From NCBI RefSeq assembly GCF_025153475.1, contig NZ_JANZXA010000001.1, positions 1 to 64,000 of the forward strand: a stretch of DNA of 64,000 nt. The letters run 5' to 3'. Below the pieces are notes generated by a model, which was given only the letters and a program-made list of their open reading frames with translations, had not been told where the DNA came from and made no database searches. This document shows positions 53,879-63,395 of this stretch, one piece after another; within the stretch, counting starts at the first letter, position 1; the number at the start of each line of letters is the position of its first letter. The position numbers and the translations under genes were made by a program. This DNA is from Novosphingobium mangrovisedimenti. Its GTDB lineage: Bacteria > Pseudomonadota > Alphaproteobacteria > Sphingomonadales > Sphingomonadaceae.

Positions 53879-56332
53879 TCAGTACCTGAAAGTCAGCTGC
53901 ACCGCCACCGTGCGCGGCAATGCCGGAGTACCGATGATGTCGGCCAGCGGCACGCACCCGGTGGGCGTACCGATGGCGGTGCAGCTGACCCCGTCGGTCC
54001 CCTTGGCGCCGCCCGTGCCGGTGCGATCGATGCCGTTGATCAGGTTGCGCTTGTTGGTGAGGTTGCGACCGATCACCGCCAGTTCCCACTTGTGATCGGC
54101 AGTGAACATGCGCCAGGTCGCATCCAGCTTCACGAAGGACTTCTGGACCGCCAGCGGCTGCAACTGGGTGCCGACGTTGTACTTGCCCGAATAGCTGCCG
54201 TCGGCCGAAAAGCTCATCATCAGCGCATCGCCCAGACCGAATTCGTAGTAGCCGCCGAACTGTGCGGTGAAGACCGGCGCCTTGCGCAGGCGGCGACCCG
54301 AAAGGTCCTGCGCCGTGAAGCGCATCAGCACGTCGTCATACTGCCTGTTGCAGCCCAGCGAGACCGTCTGCCCGGCATAGCAGTCGGCGAGATAGTCCTG
54401 GAATTTCGAATCGTTGAGCGCAGCCGCCGCATGCAGGCTGAACCCCGGAACCGCGTGGGGACTGAAGCTGGTTTCCATCTCCAGCCCCCTGATCCGCGCC
54501 TTGGCCGCGTTCTGCAGGCGGAAGGCACGGCTGGTGGTGTCGAAGACGGAAACCTGCAGCCCCTTGTAGTCGTACCAGTACCCGGTCAGGTTGAAGGTCA
54601 CCTGCCGGTCCGCGAAGCGCGACTTGAGACCGGCCTCGAAGCCACTCACTTCCTCGGGATCGAAAGCCTGCCCGCGGGCCGGATCGAGAACGATGGCCCC
54701 GTTGGTGAAACCCGCGTCGAAGCCGCCGGACTTGAAACCCTCCTTGTAGGAGGCGAACAGCATGACGTCCTCGCCCGGCTTGTACTTGATCGTCACCTCT
54801 GGCGAGAAGTCATTGAATTTCAGCTTCGTCGAGGGATAGAGCGGGTTCGTCGTCACGTCGTAGGGCGTGCCGCCGTAAGGCGTGACCGTGAAGTCCAGCA
54901 GGTCCTTGACCTCATGGGTATAGCGTCCGCCCGCGGTGATCTGGATCTGATCTGTCGGGTTGAACAGCAACTGCCCGAACACGGAAGTCGATTTCTGGTC
55001 CTGATGCGTCGATTCGGTCGGCAGCGGATAGTTGATCACCGGGACCGCGATGAACGTCAGCGTGTAGAGCTTGCGGTCCTCGTAGAAGCCGCCCACCACG
55101 AAATCGAACATGCCGCCGAAGTCGGACGCTAGCCGCAGTTCCTGCGAATACTGGTCGTTGGTGAAGCGCACCCCGAAGCCGTTGTTGCTGGTGGGACCGT
55201 AGCCGCCGTTCGACGTCAGGGCCTCGCGCACACCGTAGTAGCCGGAAACGCTCGTCAGCTTCAGCGCATCGGTCATTTCCCAGTCGATCTGGCTGGTCAC
55301 CAGATACTGCTTGTTGATCCGGCCGCCGTTGACACCGGAAAGATAGGGACTGAGCGCGAGAAACGAGGGATCGAACTGCGCGGTATATTCCACGCCGTCG
55401 TTCTTGCAGTTGCTGGCATCCTCGAACGGACGCTGGCCCACGCCATAGGGGCACGCGACGATGTCCGAGAAATACGATGAGCCACCGATGATTTCGGTGT
55501 CGGTATAAGTCCCCTTGAGGCGGACCTTGAGCCTGTCCGTGGGCTGGAGCACCAGCGTGCCGCGCACGAAGATCTCGTCGCGCTTGGGAAAGCGGTGCAG
55601 GTCAGTGGGGATCACGCCCGGCGGCGGGGCGTCCGTGCCCGGCGCATTCGGCGTGACAAGCCGGACGTAGCCCTTTTCCTTGGACCAGTGGGTCGCCAGC
55701 CGCAGGCCGATGCCTTCCGCGATCGGTGCCGAACCCGTCATGTCGACGTATTTCTGGCGCGACTTGAACTCGTAGCCGGTGCGGACCATCAGTTCCTGCG
55801 TATCACCGGGGTCGGCCGTGATCACCGAGATGATGCCGCCCGGGCTGTTCTTGCCGAAGAACAGCGACTGCGGCCCGCGCAGCACTTCGATCTGCTGCAG
55901 GTCCATCTGCGCCGCGCGCATGATCTGCGCACTGGAAATCGGCACGCCATCGACGTTGACCGAAACCGCCTGGTCGATGAAGGCCATGGACTCGCCCGAG
56001 CCGATGCCGCGCAACGAAATCGAGCCGCCCATCGAACCCGAGGATTCACCCGTGAGCAGGCCCGGCGTGAACTGCGCGATGGAATCGATGCCGGTCACGC
56101 CGTAGCGGTTGAGCAGTGCATCGCTCAGCACCGTCATCGGCACCGGCGCTTCCTGCGCCGTCTCGTCGCGGCGACGTGCGGTGACGATGATCTCGCTGCC
56201 GTAGACGTCGTCCTGCACGGGCTGTGCGCGTGCAGGCGCATCCTGCGCCATCGCGGGACCGCCGCACAGCGCCATGCCTCCGGCCAGAAACAGATTCGTG
56301 CAGGCAAGCAGCCATGCCTTCGATGCCTTCAT
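53879..56332 (-). CDS. TonB-dependent outer-membrane receptor
   Basis: 817 residues from an ATG with GGAGGGATG upstream. The signal peptide ends near 30 (GPAMAQDAP). A TonB-box-like stretch, EIIVTARRRDETAQEAPVPM, is followed by the plug with SLRGIGSGES and QIEVLRGPQSLFFGKNSPGG, then a 22-strand barrel ending AVQLTFRY. Same sphingomonad class as the receptor at 4980. Facing the catabolic operon, it is the probable importer of its substrate. Confidence 0.93.
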   Translation of the reverse strand: MKASKAWLLACTNLFLAGGMALCGGPAMAQDAPARAQPVQDDVYGSEIIVTARRRDETAQEAPVPMTVLSDALLNRYGVTGIDSIAQFTPGLLTGESSGSMGGSISLRGIGSGESMAFIDQAVSVNVDGVPISSAQIMRAAQMDLQQIEVLRGPQSLFFGKNSPGGIISVITADPGDTQELMVRTGYEFKSRQKYVDMTGSAPIAEGIGLRLATHWSKEKGYVRLVTPNAPGTDAPPPGVIPTDLHRFPKRDEIFVRGTLVLQPTDRLKVRLKGTYTDTEIIGGSSYFSDIVACPYGVGQRPFEDASNCKNDGVEYTAQFDPSFLALSPYLSGVNGGRINKQYLVTSQIDWEMTDALKLTSVSGYYGVREALTSNGGYGPTSNNGFGVRFTNDQYSQELRLASDFGGMFDFVVGGFYEDRKLYTLTFIAVPVINYPLPTESTHQDQKSTSVFGQLLFNPTDQIQITAGGRYTHEVKDLLDFTVTPYGGTPYDVTTNPLYPSTKLKFNDFSPEVTIKYKPGEDVMLFASYKEGFKSGGFDAGFTNGAIVLDPARGQAFDPEEVSGFEAGLKSRFADRQVTFNLTGYWYDYKGLQVSVFDTTSRAFRLQNAAKARIRGLEMETSFSPHAVPGFSLHAAAALNDSKFQDYLADCYAGQTVSLGCNRQYDDVLMRFTAQDLSGRRLRKAPVFTAQFGGYYEFGLGDALMMSFSADGSYSGKYNVGTQLQPLAVQKSFVKLDATWRMFTADHKWELAVIGRNLTNKRNLINGIDRTGTGGAKGTDGVSCTAIGTPTGCVPLADIIGTPALPRTVAVQLTFRY

Positions 56333-56503
56333 GTCATCCCTCCTCCAATCGCCCGGCATGTGCCGGAACGAGTGCCGCCGACTTTCATCGGCTTGCCTGC
56401 GGGAGAAGGTTATCAGGGACTTGCCGCCCCCATTTTCATGCCCTGCTCCCTGCCGCTGCAATAGATTCAGTGCACTGGAATATCAACACTTGTAACTTTA
56501 TTT

Positions 56504-56517
56504 CTAAACATATGTCT
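56504..56517. promoter_or_regulatory. Near-palindrome resembling the site at 8128
   Basis: TAAACATATGTCTG matches the palindrome TAGACATTTGTCTA (8128-8141) at 11 of 14 positions. It lies between the divergent receptor genes (starts 56332 and 56652), a 319-base gap in which no riboswitch or other site is seen. Confidence 0.25.
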
Positions 56518-56651
56518 GCACTCCCCCCGGCGCCGCATCGCCGATGGGGGCCAAAAATTCCACGCGAGACAAGCCGCAGTTCCGCGCCGGACTCACCCCG
56601 CCGCCAGCTTCCGCGTTTGCCAGCGCACGAACTTTCCCTAAAGACCCTGCC

Positions 56652-58679
56652 ATGACCCGTTCGAGAACCCGCGCCGCGCTGACCGGAACAGTCCTGATGC
56701 TCGGGACCTGCCTTGCCGCGCCCCCCGCCCTTGCCGACGAAGCCGATCCCTCCGCGATCCTGGTGACAGGACGAGGCCTCGAAGACGGCCCGGCTACGCC
56801 GGCCTACGACGTGACGATCATCGATCGCGACGCGGTAATCGCCAGCGCTTCGGGCCGGATCGAGGACGTGCTCTCCTCGGTCGCCGGCTTCCAGCTGTTC
56901 CGCCGGTCGGACAGCCGCGCTGCCAACCCTTCGGCACAAGGGGTGACGCTGCGCGCGCTGGGCGGAAATGCCTCCAGCCGCGCACTGGTGCTGCTCGACG
57001 GCGTGCCGGTCGCCAATCCGTTCTTCGGCTACATCCCGCTTTCCGCCCTAAACCCCGACCGGCTCGCCTCGGTCCGCGTCACGCGCGGCGGCGGCATGGG
57101 CGCGTTCGGCACCGGGGCCGTGTCCGGCACGATCGACCTCACCAGTGCCGGCCCCGACGAAATCGGCGCGCTGCAGGCTTCGGCCCTGGTCGACCAGCGC
57201 GGCGAGACGCAGCTTTCGGCCACGACCGCCCCGCGCCTTGGTGACGGCTTCCTCACGGCAAGCGTGCAATGGGACCGGGGCAAGGGCTTCTGGACGACAC
57301 CGAAGGACCAGCGCGTACCCGCCTCGGTCCGTGCCCGGTACGAAAGCTGGTCCGGCAGCCTGCGCGCGGTGGCGCCGCTCAATGATACCGTCGAGATCCA
57401 GGCGTCCGGCCTTGTCTATGACGATGAACGGACACTGCGCTTCGACGGCGCCGATTCCACATCGTCGGGCCAGCAGGGGAGCCTGCGACTGGTCGGCAGG
57501 GGCGACTGGCAGTTCGACGTGCTCGGCTATGTCCAGGCGCAGGACTTCTCCAACATCGTCATCAGTTCGTCGCGCTTCACCAAGGTGCTCGATCAGGCGA
57601 AGACGCCGACGCTCGCCGTGGGCGGCAAGGCCGAGCTTCGCCCGCCGGTGGGCGATGCGCACGTGCTGCGACTGGGCGCCGACATCCGGCTTTCGCAAGG
57701 CCATCTGGTGGAAACGCCCTATTCGGCGTTCTCCGGCCAGGCGACAGCCTTTCGCCGCGCGGGCGGCGACCAGTCGGACCTGGGCCTCTATGCCGAGGAC
57801 GACTGGACGCTGGGCGCCTTCGTCCTCACCGCCGGACTGCGCGCGGATCGCTGGACGATCCGCAACGGGTTCTACCGCGAAAGCAATCCCGACGGCGCGA
57901 TCAGCGAGGACACGACCTTTGCCGATCGTTCCGGCTGGAACACCAATGTCCGTGGCGGCGTGGTCTGGAACGTGACCGAAACGGTATCACTGCGCGCCGC
58001 CGCCTACACCGGTATGCGTCTGCCGACACTCAACGAACTCTACCGCCCCTTCGTGGTCTTCCCGGTCACCACGCAGGCCAACGCCGCCCTCAAGCCCGAG
58101 AAGCTGCGCGGGTACGAGGCCGGCATCGAACTGCACCCCTCGGATGCGTTCACGCTGTCGCTTACCGCTTTCGACAACCGCCTGAAGGACGCGATCGCCA
58201 ACGTCACCATCGCCACCAACCTGCGCCAGCGCCAGAACGTCAACGCCATCCGCGCACGCGGGATCGAGGCCTCCGCGGACCTGTCGCTGGGGCAGGTCAG
58301 CCTCACCGGCTCTCTGGCCTGGACCGATGCCAAGGTGGAGGCGAGCGGCATACAGTTCGCGCTCGACGGGATGCGGCCCTCGCAGGTCCCCAAGCTGGCC
58401 GCGAGCGCGACGCTGGCCTGGGCGCCCCGTTCCGGCTGGCGCCTTGCCGCCACGCTGCGCCACGTCGGCATGCAATACGAGGACGATCTCCAGACCGACA
58501 TCCTGCCGGCCGCAACCACGCTCGACGCCTATGCGCAAATTCCTCTCGCGGGTCCGTTCTCCCTGGTGCTGCGCGGCGAGAATCTGACCGACGAGACCGT
58601 GATGACGCGCAACCAGTCCGGCTCGATCGACCTCGGCGCACCGCGCACGGTGTGGGCTGGGTTGCGGATAGGGCTGTAA
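56652..58679 (+). CDS. TonB-dependent receptor, BtuB-like
   Basis: 675 residues. Signal peptide to about 28 (APPALADE). The TonB-box-like stretch SAILVTGRGLED is short, and the plug has QGVTLRALGGNASSRALVLL, then DGVPVANPFFGYIPL, RVTRGGGMGAFGTGAVSG. The barrel ends VWAGLRIGL. Shorter than the other two receptors, closer to the cobalamin/siderophore group, but no B12 riboswitch precedes it. Ligand unknown. Confidence 0.9.
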   Translation: MTRSRTRAALTGTVLMLGTCLAAPPALADEADPSAILVTGRGLEDGPATPAYDVTIIDRDAVIASASGRIEDVLSSVAGFQLFRRSDSRAANPSAQGVTLRALGGNASSRALVLLDGVPVANPFFGYIPLSALNPDRLASVRVTRGGGMGAFGTGAVSGTIDLTSAGPDEIGALQASALVDQRGETQLSATTAPRLGDGFLTASVQWDRGKGFWTTPKDQRVPASVRARYESWSGSLRAVAPLNDTVEIQASGLVYDDERTLRFDGADSTSSGQQGSLRLVGRGDWQFDVLGYVQAQDFSNIVISSSRFTKVLDQAKTPTLAVGGKAELRPPVGDAHVLRLGADIRLSQGHLVETPYSAFSGQATAFRRAGGDQSDLGLYAEDDWTLGAFVLTAGLRADRWTIRNGFYRESNPDGAISEDTTFADRSGWNTNVRGGVVWNVTETVSLRAAAYTGMRLPTLNELYRPFVVFPVTTQANAALKPEKLRGYEAGIELHPSDAFTLSLTAFDNRLKDAIANVTIATNLRQRQNVNAIRARGIEASADLSLGQVSLTGSLAWTDAKVEASGIQFALDGMRPSQVPKLAASATLAWAPRSGWRLAATLRHVGMQYEDDLQTDILPAATTLDAYAQIPLAGPFSLVLRGENLTDETVMTRNQSGSIDLGAPRTVWAGLRIGL

Positions 58680-58721
58680 CGGCTCTGGCGAGGTCGGGCA
58701 CATCGGCCTAAGGAACATGCG

Positions 58722-59294
58722 ATGCCGCGCCTGACAGTCAACGATCGCCCGGTCGAGTTCGACATGGACCCGCAGACACCCCTGCTCTGGGCACTGCGCG
58801 ATGCCGCGAACCTGACCGGCACCAAGTATGGCTGCGGCGAAGGCGATTGCGGGGCCTGCACGGTGCTGGTGGACGGGTCCGCGCTGCGATCCTGCCTTAT
58901 CACGCTGGCCGAATGCGAGGGCCGCTTCGTCGTCACCATAGAGGGCCTGTCATCCGACCGCTCGCATCCGGTGCAGCAGGCAATGGTCGCCGAACAGGCC
59001 ATCCAGTGCGGCTTCTGCACGCCGGGTATCGTCATCAACGGCGCGGCGCTGCTGGCGCGCAATTCCAATCCCAGCGAGGCGGAGATCCGGCAGGCAATCC
59101 CCAACTTGTGCCGCTGCGGCGTCTATCCCCGACTGGTGCGCGCGATCCAGCGCGCCGCCGCCGTGGCCCGCCGCGAGGAAACGATCAGCGCCGCTCCGGC
59201 GCCGGGCATCACCCGCGAGGATGCCGCAAGGGCCGTGCCGGCCATGACCCCCGAGCCGGACCCAGCCCCCGAACCAGTACCCACAGGACAATGA
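58722..59294 (+). CDS. [2Fe-2S] small subunit of a molybdenum hydroxylase
   Basis: 190 residues. First cluster motif GTKYGCGEGDCGACTVLVDG near 33-52 with a further Cys at RSCLI, second cluster CGFCTPGIV with NLCRCGVYPRLV near 100-140. This is the two-cluster small subunit of isoquinoline 1-oxidoreductase/aldehyde dehydrogenase type enzymes. The molybdopterin-binding large subunit is not beside it, which is unusual, and a Pro-rich tail of about 35 residues is extra. XdhC and MobA-like genes are 13 kb upstream. Confidence 0.9.
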   Translation: MPRLTVNDRPVEFDMDPQTPLLWALRDAANLTGTKYGCGEGDCGACTVLVDGSALRSCLITLAECEGRFVVTIEGLSSDRSHPVQQAMVAEQAIQCGFCTPGIVINGAALLARNSNPSEAEIRQAIPNLCRCGVYPRLVRAIQRAAAVARREETISAAPAPGITREDAARAVPAMTPEPDPAPEPVPTGQ

Positions 59295-59304
59295 GGAGAC
59301 AGCC

Positions 59305-59649
59305 ATGAAGGCAACGATCTGGCACAACCCGAAGTGCGGCACTTCGCGCAAGACCCTGGCGATCCTCGAAGAGACGCCGGGCGTGGACGTGGAAGTCGTC
59401 GAATATCTCAAGACCCCGCCCAGCGCGGAAAAGCTCGGCCAGCTCTACAAGGATGCCGGAATCACCCCGCAGCAGGGCCTGCGCATGCGCGGCACCGATG
59501 CCACCGAGCGCGGCCTGCCGGAAGCCGACGATGCCACCGTGCTTGCCGCGATGGCCGCCGAACCGATCTTGATCGAACGTCCGCTGGTGGAAACCGACAA
59601 GGGCGCGCGGCTTTGTCGGCCCATGGAAAAGGTACACGAAATTCTGTGA
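59305..59649 (+). CDS. arsC: Arsenate reductase, glutaredoxin-coupled
   Basis: 114 residues. The nucleophile motif is WHNPKCGTSRKTLAIL with Cys11 followed by T-S-R, then EVVEYLKTPPS and IERPLVETDKGARLCRP. This is the ArsC class using glutaredoxin. It begins 10 bases after the Fe-S gene stop with GGAGA upstream. No arsR/arsB nearby; detoxification is the family role, isolated copies may do other thiol chemistry. Confidence 0.9.
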   Translation: MKATIWHNPKCGTSRKTLAILEETPGVDVEVVEYLKTPPSAEKLGQLYKDAGITPQQGLRMRGTDATERGLPEADDATVLAAMAAEPILIERPLVETDKGARLCRPMEKVHEIL

Positions 59650-59764
59650 TGAACCGGTCGTTTATCTGGACAGTCCGTCCCGGCTGCCTTGCAATGCGGA
59701 TGGTAATCTGCCACCGCATTGCACATTCGTGACACAGGGTAACAGTGCGAGAGCATCCGCGAGC

Positions 59765-60406
59765 ATGACCAGTACAGAGCTTGCCCGAGAGGCATTGCCC
59801 CAGAGGATCAAGCGCAAAATCAAGCAAGGACTGGGCCCCTGGGGGGTCTTTTTCGAAGGCTTTCTGCGCAATCCGGTGATGGTCGGTTCGATCGTGCCGT
59901 CCTCGCGATTCACCATCAACCGCATGCTATCGCGGGTCGACTGGGACAACTGCAAGCTCTTCGTCGAGTATGGCCCGGGCGTCGGCACCTTCTGCCGCCC
60001 CGTACTCGACCGCATGAGCCGCGATGCGACCCTGCTGGTGATCGACACCAACCCCAGGTTTATCGAATACCTGCGCCGCACGATCACCGACAGCCGCTTC
60101 ATCGCGGTGAACGGATCGGCCGCGGACGTCGAGGAGATCGTGCGCGCGCACGGGCATGAAAAGGCGGACTACGTGCTGTCGGGCCTGCCTTTCTCGACAC
60201 TGCCCGAAGGCGTCGGCCCGGCCATCGCCTCGGCGACCTACCGCGTCATCCGCAAGGGCGGCGCGTTCCTGGTCTACCAGTTCACCCCCAAGGCCCGCAC
60301 CTTCATGGCCCGGCACTTCAAGCGCATCGACGATGCCATAGAGCCGATCAACGTGCCGCCCTGCTTCATGTGGTGGGGCTGGAAGGACGAAGACGACAAC
60401 GCCTGA
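59765..60406 (+). CDS. PmtA-like phospholipid methyltransferase
   Basis: 213 residues. N-terminal FFEGFLRNPVMVGSIVPSS, then SAM motif I KLFVEYGPGVGTFCRPVL near 63-80, DTNPRFIEYLRRTI, and FSTLPEG. This is the pattern of the phosphatidylethanolamine N-methyltransferase group of alphaproteobacteria, although the substrate is inferred. A Lys/Arg-rich amphipathic N terminus (QRIKRKIKQGLGPW) fits peripheral membrane binding. Confidence 0.75.
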   Translation: MTSTELAREALPQRIKRKIKQGLGPWGVFFEGFLRNPVMVGSIVPSSRFTINRMLSRVDWDNCKLFVEYGPGVGTFCRPVLDRMSRDATLLVIDTNPRFIEYLRRTITDSRFIAVNGSAADVEEIVRAHGHEKADYVLSGLPFSTLPEGVGPAIASATYRVIRKGGAFLVYQFTPKARTFMARHFKRIDDAIEPINVPPCFMWWGWKDEDDNA

Positions 60407-60450
60407 CCGGCGCCGGATCTTCTCCGCCCCGCCCGGGGTGGCTCTTTCCC

Positions 60451-61293
60451 TTATTCGAAAGTCTGCGAGATCGTCTCGGGCGCGGGGCCGGCGAGCTGGC
60501 GGTGCGTGTAGGCCAGCACCGCGGTCAGGATCACGCTCGCGACCGCGCCGATCACGCCGGAAACGACGCCCGTGAAGAACGTCAGCGCGTCACCCTCACC
60601 GAAGATCAGCGCCATCGGACCAACCAGAGCGATCGTCGCCATGAAGGCGACTGCCAGATAGCCTATCATCAGCAGCACAAAGAAGCCGAAGAGCCGCAGG
60701 CTGTTGTTGCGCGTAAGCCGCCACGAACGCATCAGCGCCGCGACGGGACTAACGAGGGCCTCGTTGATCACCACCGGCACCACGAGCGAGAGCTTGACCG
60801 AAAGGTAGGTGGCAAACGCCATCACTGCGAGCGCGATGATCAACGAAGCCACGCCCGTACCCGCGACGAGCCCGATCAGCCCGCCGGCGACCAGCCCCAG
60901 CACCGACGAGGCCATGAACAGGCCCAGTATGGTGAGCAATCCGGCACCGATCAGCGTGGGCAGGGCCCGAAGCGCGACAAGGATCGCCTCGCCAACGGTC
61001 GGGCGCCCACGGTCGCTCAACAGCGCCATGACCGTCAGATAGCCCACGCCCTGTACCAGCGTGCCGCCGATCCCGAAGCCGAGGAACAGCCCCATGTTCT
61101 CGGTAAAGATGCGCTCGACGGCTTCGGGATTGCCGACGGCCTCCAGCATCTGGGTCTGCACATCGGTGAGGAATACCGTGGAAAGCAGAGTCGGCAGCAG
61201 GAAGAAAACCCCGGCGACCGGCAGCAAGACCTGCCGGTTGGCTTTCACTGCGGCCATGGCGTCCAGCCAGGCGCTGTTGCTGTCGAACTTCAT
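60451..61293 (-). CDS. Multi-pass membrane protein, unknown
   Basis: 280 residues from the ATG at 61293 (MKFDSNSAWLDAMAAVKANR). About six hydrophobic helices; a conserved soluble N terminus and the stretch LVSPVAALMRSWRLTRNNSLRLFG suggest a glycerophosphodiesterase-membrane-domain or DUF-type protein. No catalytic residues seen. It is divergent from lipB with about 80 bases between starts. Confidence 0.7.
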   Translation of the reverse strand: MKFDSNSAWLDAMAAVKANRQVLLPVAGVFFLLPTLLSTVFLTDVQTQMLEAVGNPEAVERIFTENMGLFLGFGIGGTLVQGVGYLTVMALLSDRGRPTVGEAILVALRALPTLIGAGLLTILGLFMASSVLGLVAGGLIGLVAGTGVASLIIALAVMAFATYLSVKLSLVVPVVINEALVSPVAALMRSWRLTRNNSLRLFGFFVLLMIGYLAVAFMATIALVGPMALIFGEGDALTFFTGVVSGVIGAVASVILTAVLAYTHRQLAGPAPETISQTFE

Positions 61294-61372
61294 CACGTAC
61301 TCCTGGTAGCCTGTCACGCAGGCTGTCTGAATATGCTTGATAACCGCAGGGAATGACGCCACGCAACGCGCC

Positions 61373-62068
61373 ATGACGATTCCCCGCACTCTTCCCGGTG
61401 ATATCGAGCTGCGCGTCTCGCAAAGCCCGGTACCCTATCGCGAGGCGCTGGAGGAAATGACCGCGCGCAACGCCGCCATCGCCACGGACGGCGCACGCGA
61501 GCTCATCTGGCTTCTCGAACACCCGCCGGTCTACACCGCCGGCACCAGCGCCGCATCGGCCGAGCTGCTCGATCCGCGTTTCGACGTGGTCGAAGCCGGG
61601 CGCGGCGGACGCTATACCTACCACGGGCCTGGACAGCGCGTATGCTACGTCCTGCTCGACCTGAAGAAGCGCGCCCGTGACGCGCGCGGCTTCGTCCATG
61701 CGCTGGAAGGCTGGGTGATCGATACCTTGCGCGATTTTGGCGTCGAGAGCTTCCGGTCCGAAGGACGCATCGGCATCTGGACCACGGATATCGACGGACG
61801 CGAAGCCAAGATCGGCGCCATCGGCGTGCGCATCCGCAAGTGGGTGACGATGCATGGCTTCGCGGTGAACATCCGGCCCGACCTGTCGCACTTTGCCGGG
61901 ATCGTCCCCTGCGGTATCGAGGAGTTCGGCGTGACCAGTCTGGCGCGCCTCGGCCATGACGTCGACTTCGCCACCTGGGACGAAGCGCTCGTGGCCCGGG
62001 CCGGCAGCTTTCTGGCGGCTTTGGAAAACCGCTGCCCGCGTCCTTCCTCCCATCCGGAGACTGCCTGA
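61373..62068 (+). CDS. lipB: Octanoyl-(ACP) protein N-octanoyltransferase
   Basis: 231 residues. Family signatures: [19 protein letters not shown] near 45-63, [20 protein letters not shown] near 75-95, [21 protein letters not shown], and the catalytic Cys in [15 protein letters not shown] near 180. It transfers octanoyl groups for lipoate synthesis. The stop is followed directly by the start of the lipoprotein gene. Confidence 0.95.
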   Translation: MTIPRTLPGDIELRVSQSPVPYREALEEMTARNAAIATDGARELIWLLEHPPVYTAGTSAASAELLDPRFDVVEAGRGGRYTYHGPGQRVCYVLLDLKKRARDARGFVHALEGWVIDTLRDFGVESFRSEGRIGIWTTDIDGREAKIGAIGVRIRKWVTMHGFAVNIRPDLSHFAGIVPCGIEEFGVTSLARLGHDVDFATWDEALVARAGSFLAALENRCPRPSSHPETA

Positions 62069-62395
62069 ATGAAAGCCCTTACCGCACCTGCCCGCGCAAT
62101 ATCCGCAGCGCTGGTGCTGACGCTCGCGATGGGCGGCTGCAACAAGGACAAGACGCCTGATCACGCCGCCGCCAAAGGCGAGATCCTGCCGCGCTCGGTC
62201 ACCGACGACATGCTGCCTTACGATACCGTGCGCTCGCAGGCGCCGCTGGTCCACCCCGATACGGTCAAAGGCAGCACGGCCAGCCCCAGGGCAAACGCAA
62301 CGGACAGCGCCGACGAGAGCGGTACAGCCGGCCCGAGCGAAGCGGCCGAAACCCCCGCACCAACGGCTGCGAGCGCTACGCCGGGCGCAGAATAG
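62069..62395 (+). CDS. Small lipoprotein, unknown
   Basis: 108 residues. It has a lipoprotein signal with lipobox LAMGGC near 20-24, then a hydrophilic Ala/Pro/Thr/Glu-rich body without a recognisable domain. The start ATG follows the lipB stop with no gap, so it is coupled to lipB. The last 20 bases overlap the converging lyase gene. Location likely the outer membrane; function unknown. Confidence 0.7.
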   Translation: MKALTAPARAISAALVLTLAMGGCNKDKTPDHAAAKGEILPRSVTDDMLPYDTVRSQAPLVHPDTVKGSTASPRANATDSADESGTAGPSEAAETPAPTAASATPGAE

Positions 62396-63311
62396 GCTTG
62401 CGCCGGGCTTCGGCGGCAGCAGCCTCCATATCGGCGAGCCCCGCCAGCCGCTGCGCCATCGCCAGATGCGAACGATCGACCATCCGTCCGCCAAAGGGCA
62501 GTGACCCGGCATGCGGACTTGACGCGAAGGCGGCAATGATCGCCCGCGCCTCTTCAAGCTCTTCCTCGCTCGGGGTGAAGGCCGCATTGATAACGCCGAT
62601 CTGGCCGGGATGGATGGCGAACATGCCGGCAAAGCCATCGGCCCGCGAGCGGCGCGCGGCGCGGGCCGTGCCCTGCCCGTCCTCGAAATCCTCGAAAGCT
62701 GCATCGATCACGATGATCTGACTGGCATGCGCCGTCAGAAGCGCCTGCGCCCGAACGAAGCCGCAGGCGTCGCTCCAGCATCCGTTTTCCTCGCGCACGC
62801 CCGAAGCCCCGATCGACAGCGCAAGGCCGGTAGCACTCCAGGTCAGCCCGTGAAGGCGCTGGTGCCCCGAATCGAGATAGTCTCCGATCCGCATCGCGGC
62901 GCGCGGCGTATCGCCCACGACCGGCAGGATACGGGTCGTACTGGCGGGAATCGCATAGTGCTGTTCCAGCTCATAGATCTCGCTGGCAAGCTGGCGAACG
63001 GCGTCCGGGCCGGTGGCATTGGGCAGGATGATCCCGTCGGGCGCGCCGGCCATGACCGCAGCCAGATCCTCGCGCGAGTGGCCCGAATCGAGCGCATTGA
63101 TACGCACCCAACGCCCCATGTCCCGATGTTCGAGCACGTTGGTGCGATAAGTCGCGAGCCACTCCGCGCCCAACGCGCGGGCGTGGCCCTTGCTGCCGTG
63201 TGGAACGGTATTCTCGAGATCGACGACGACGACATCCGCGCCCGTAGAGAACGCCGTGTCGAGCTGTGCGGCGTCATTGCCGGGTACGATGAACCAGGAA
63301 CGGTACTTCAT
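62376..63311 (-). CDS. HpcH/HpaI- or CitE-type aldolase/lyase
   Basis: 311 residues. TIM-barrel: SWFIVPGNDAAQLDTAF, VVVDLENTVPHGSKGHAR, GIILPNATGPDAV, and the C-terminal FAGMFAIHPGQIGVINAAFT with the conserved His. CitE-like enzymes cleave or hydrolyse (S)-citramalyl-CoA or malyl-CoA type substrates. Isolated here; no partner CitD/F. Confidence 0.85.
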   Translation of the reverse strand: MKYRSWFIVPGNDAAQLDTAFSTGADVVVVDLENTVPHGSKGHARALGAEWLATYRTNVLEHRDMGRWVRINALDSGHSREDLAAVMAGAPDGIILPNATGPDAVRQLASEIYELEQHYAIPASTTRILPVVGDTPRAAMRIGDYLDSGHQRLHGLTWSATGLALSIGASGVREENGCWSDACGFVRAQALLTAHASQIIVIDAAFEDFEDGQGTARAARRSRADGFAGMFAIHPGQIGVINAAFTPSEEELEEARAIIAAFASSPHAGSLPFGGRMVDRSHLAMAQRLAGLADMEAAAAEARRKPILRPA

Positions 63312-63395
63312 GGCCGTGAAACCCTTCCATCCGGAAATCCGGCGGAGAGGCTATCGGCAGCCGGTTAAGAATTTCTGGACCCGGTAAAGAAGGCT

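Noticed and set aside
54092-55132. 346-codon open frame antisense to the TonB receptor gene
   Set aside because: Complement of receptor codons with no motif; no ribosome site at its start.
56333-56651. Cobalamin riboswitch before the BtuB-like receptor
   Set aside because: The gap is 319 bases but lacks the conserved B12 box and its stem pattern.
60427-60438. CCCC/GGGG hairpin between the PmtA-like and membrane-protein genes
   Set aside because: Only four base pairs; not distinguishable from GC-rich background.
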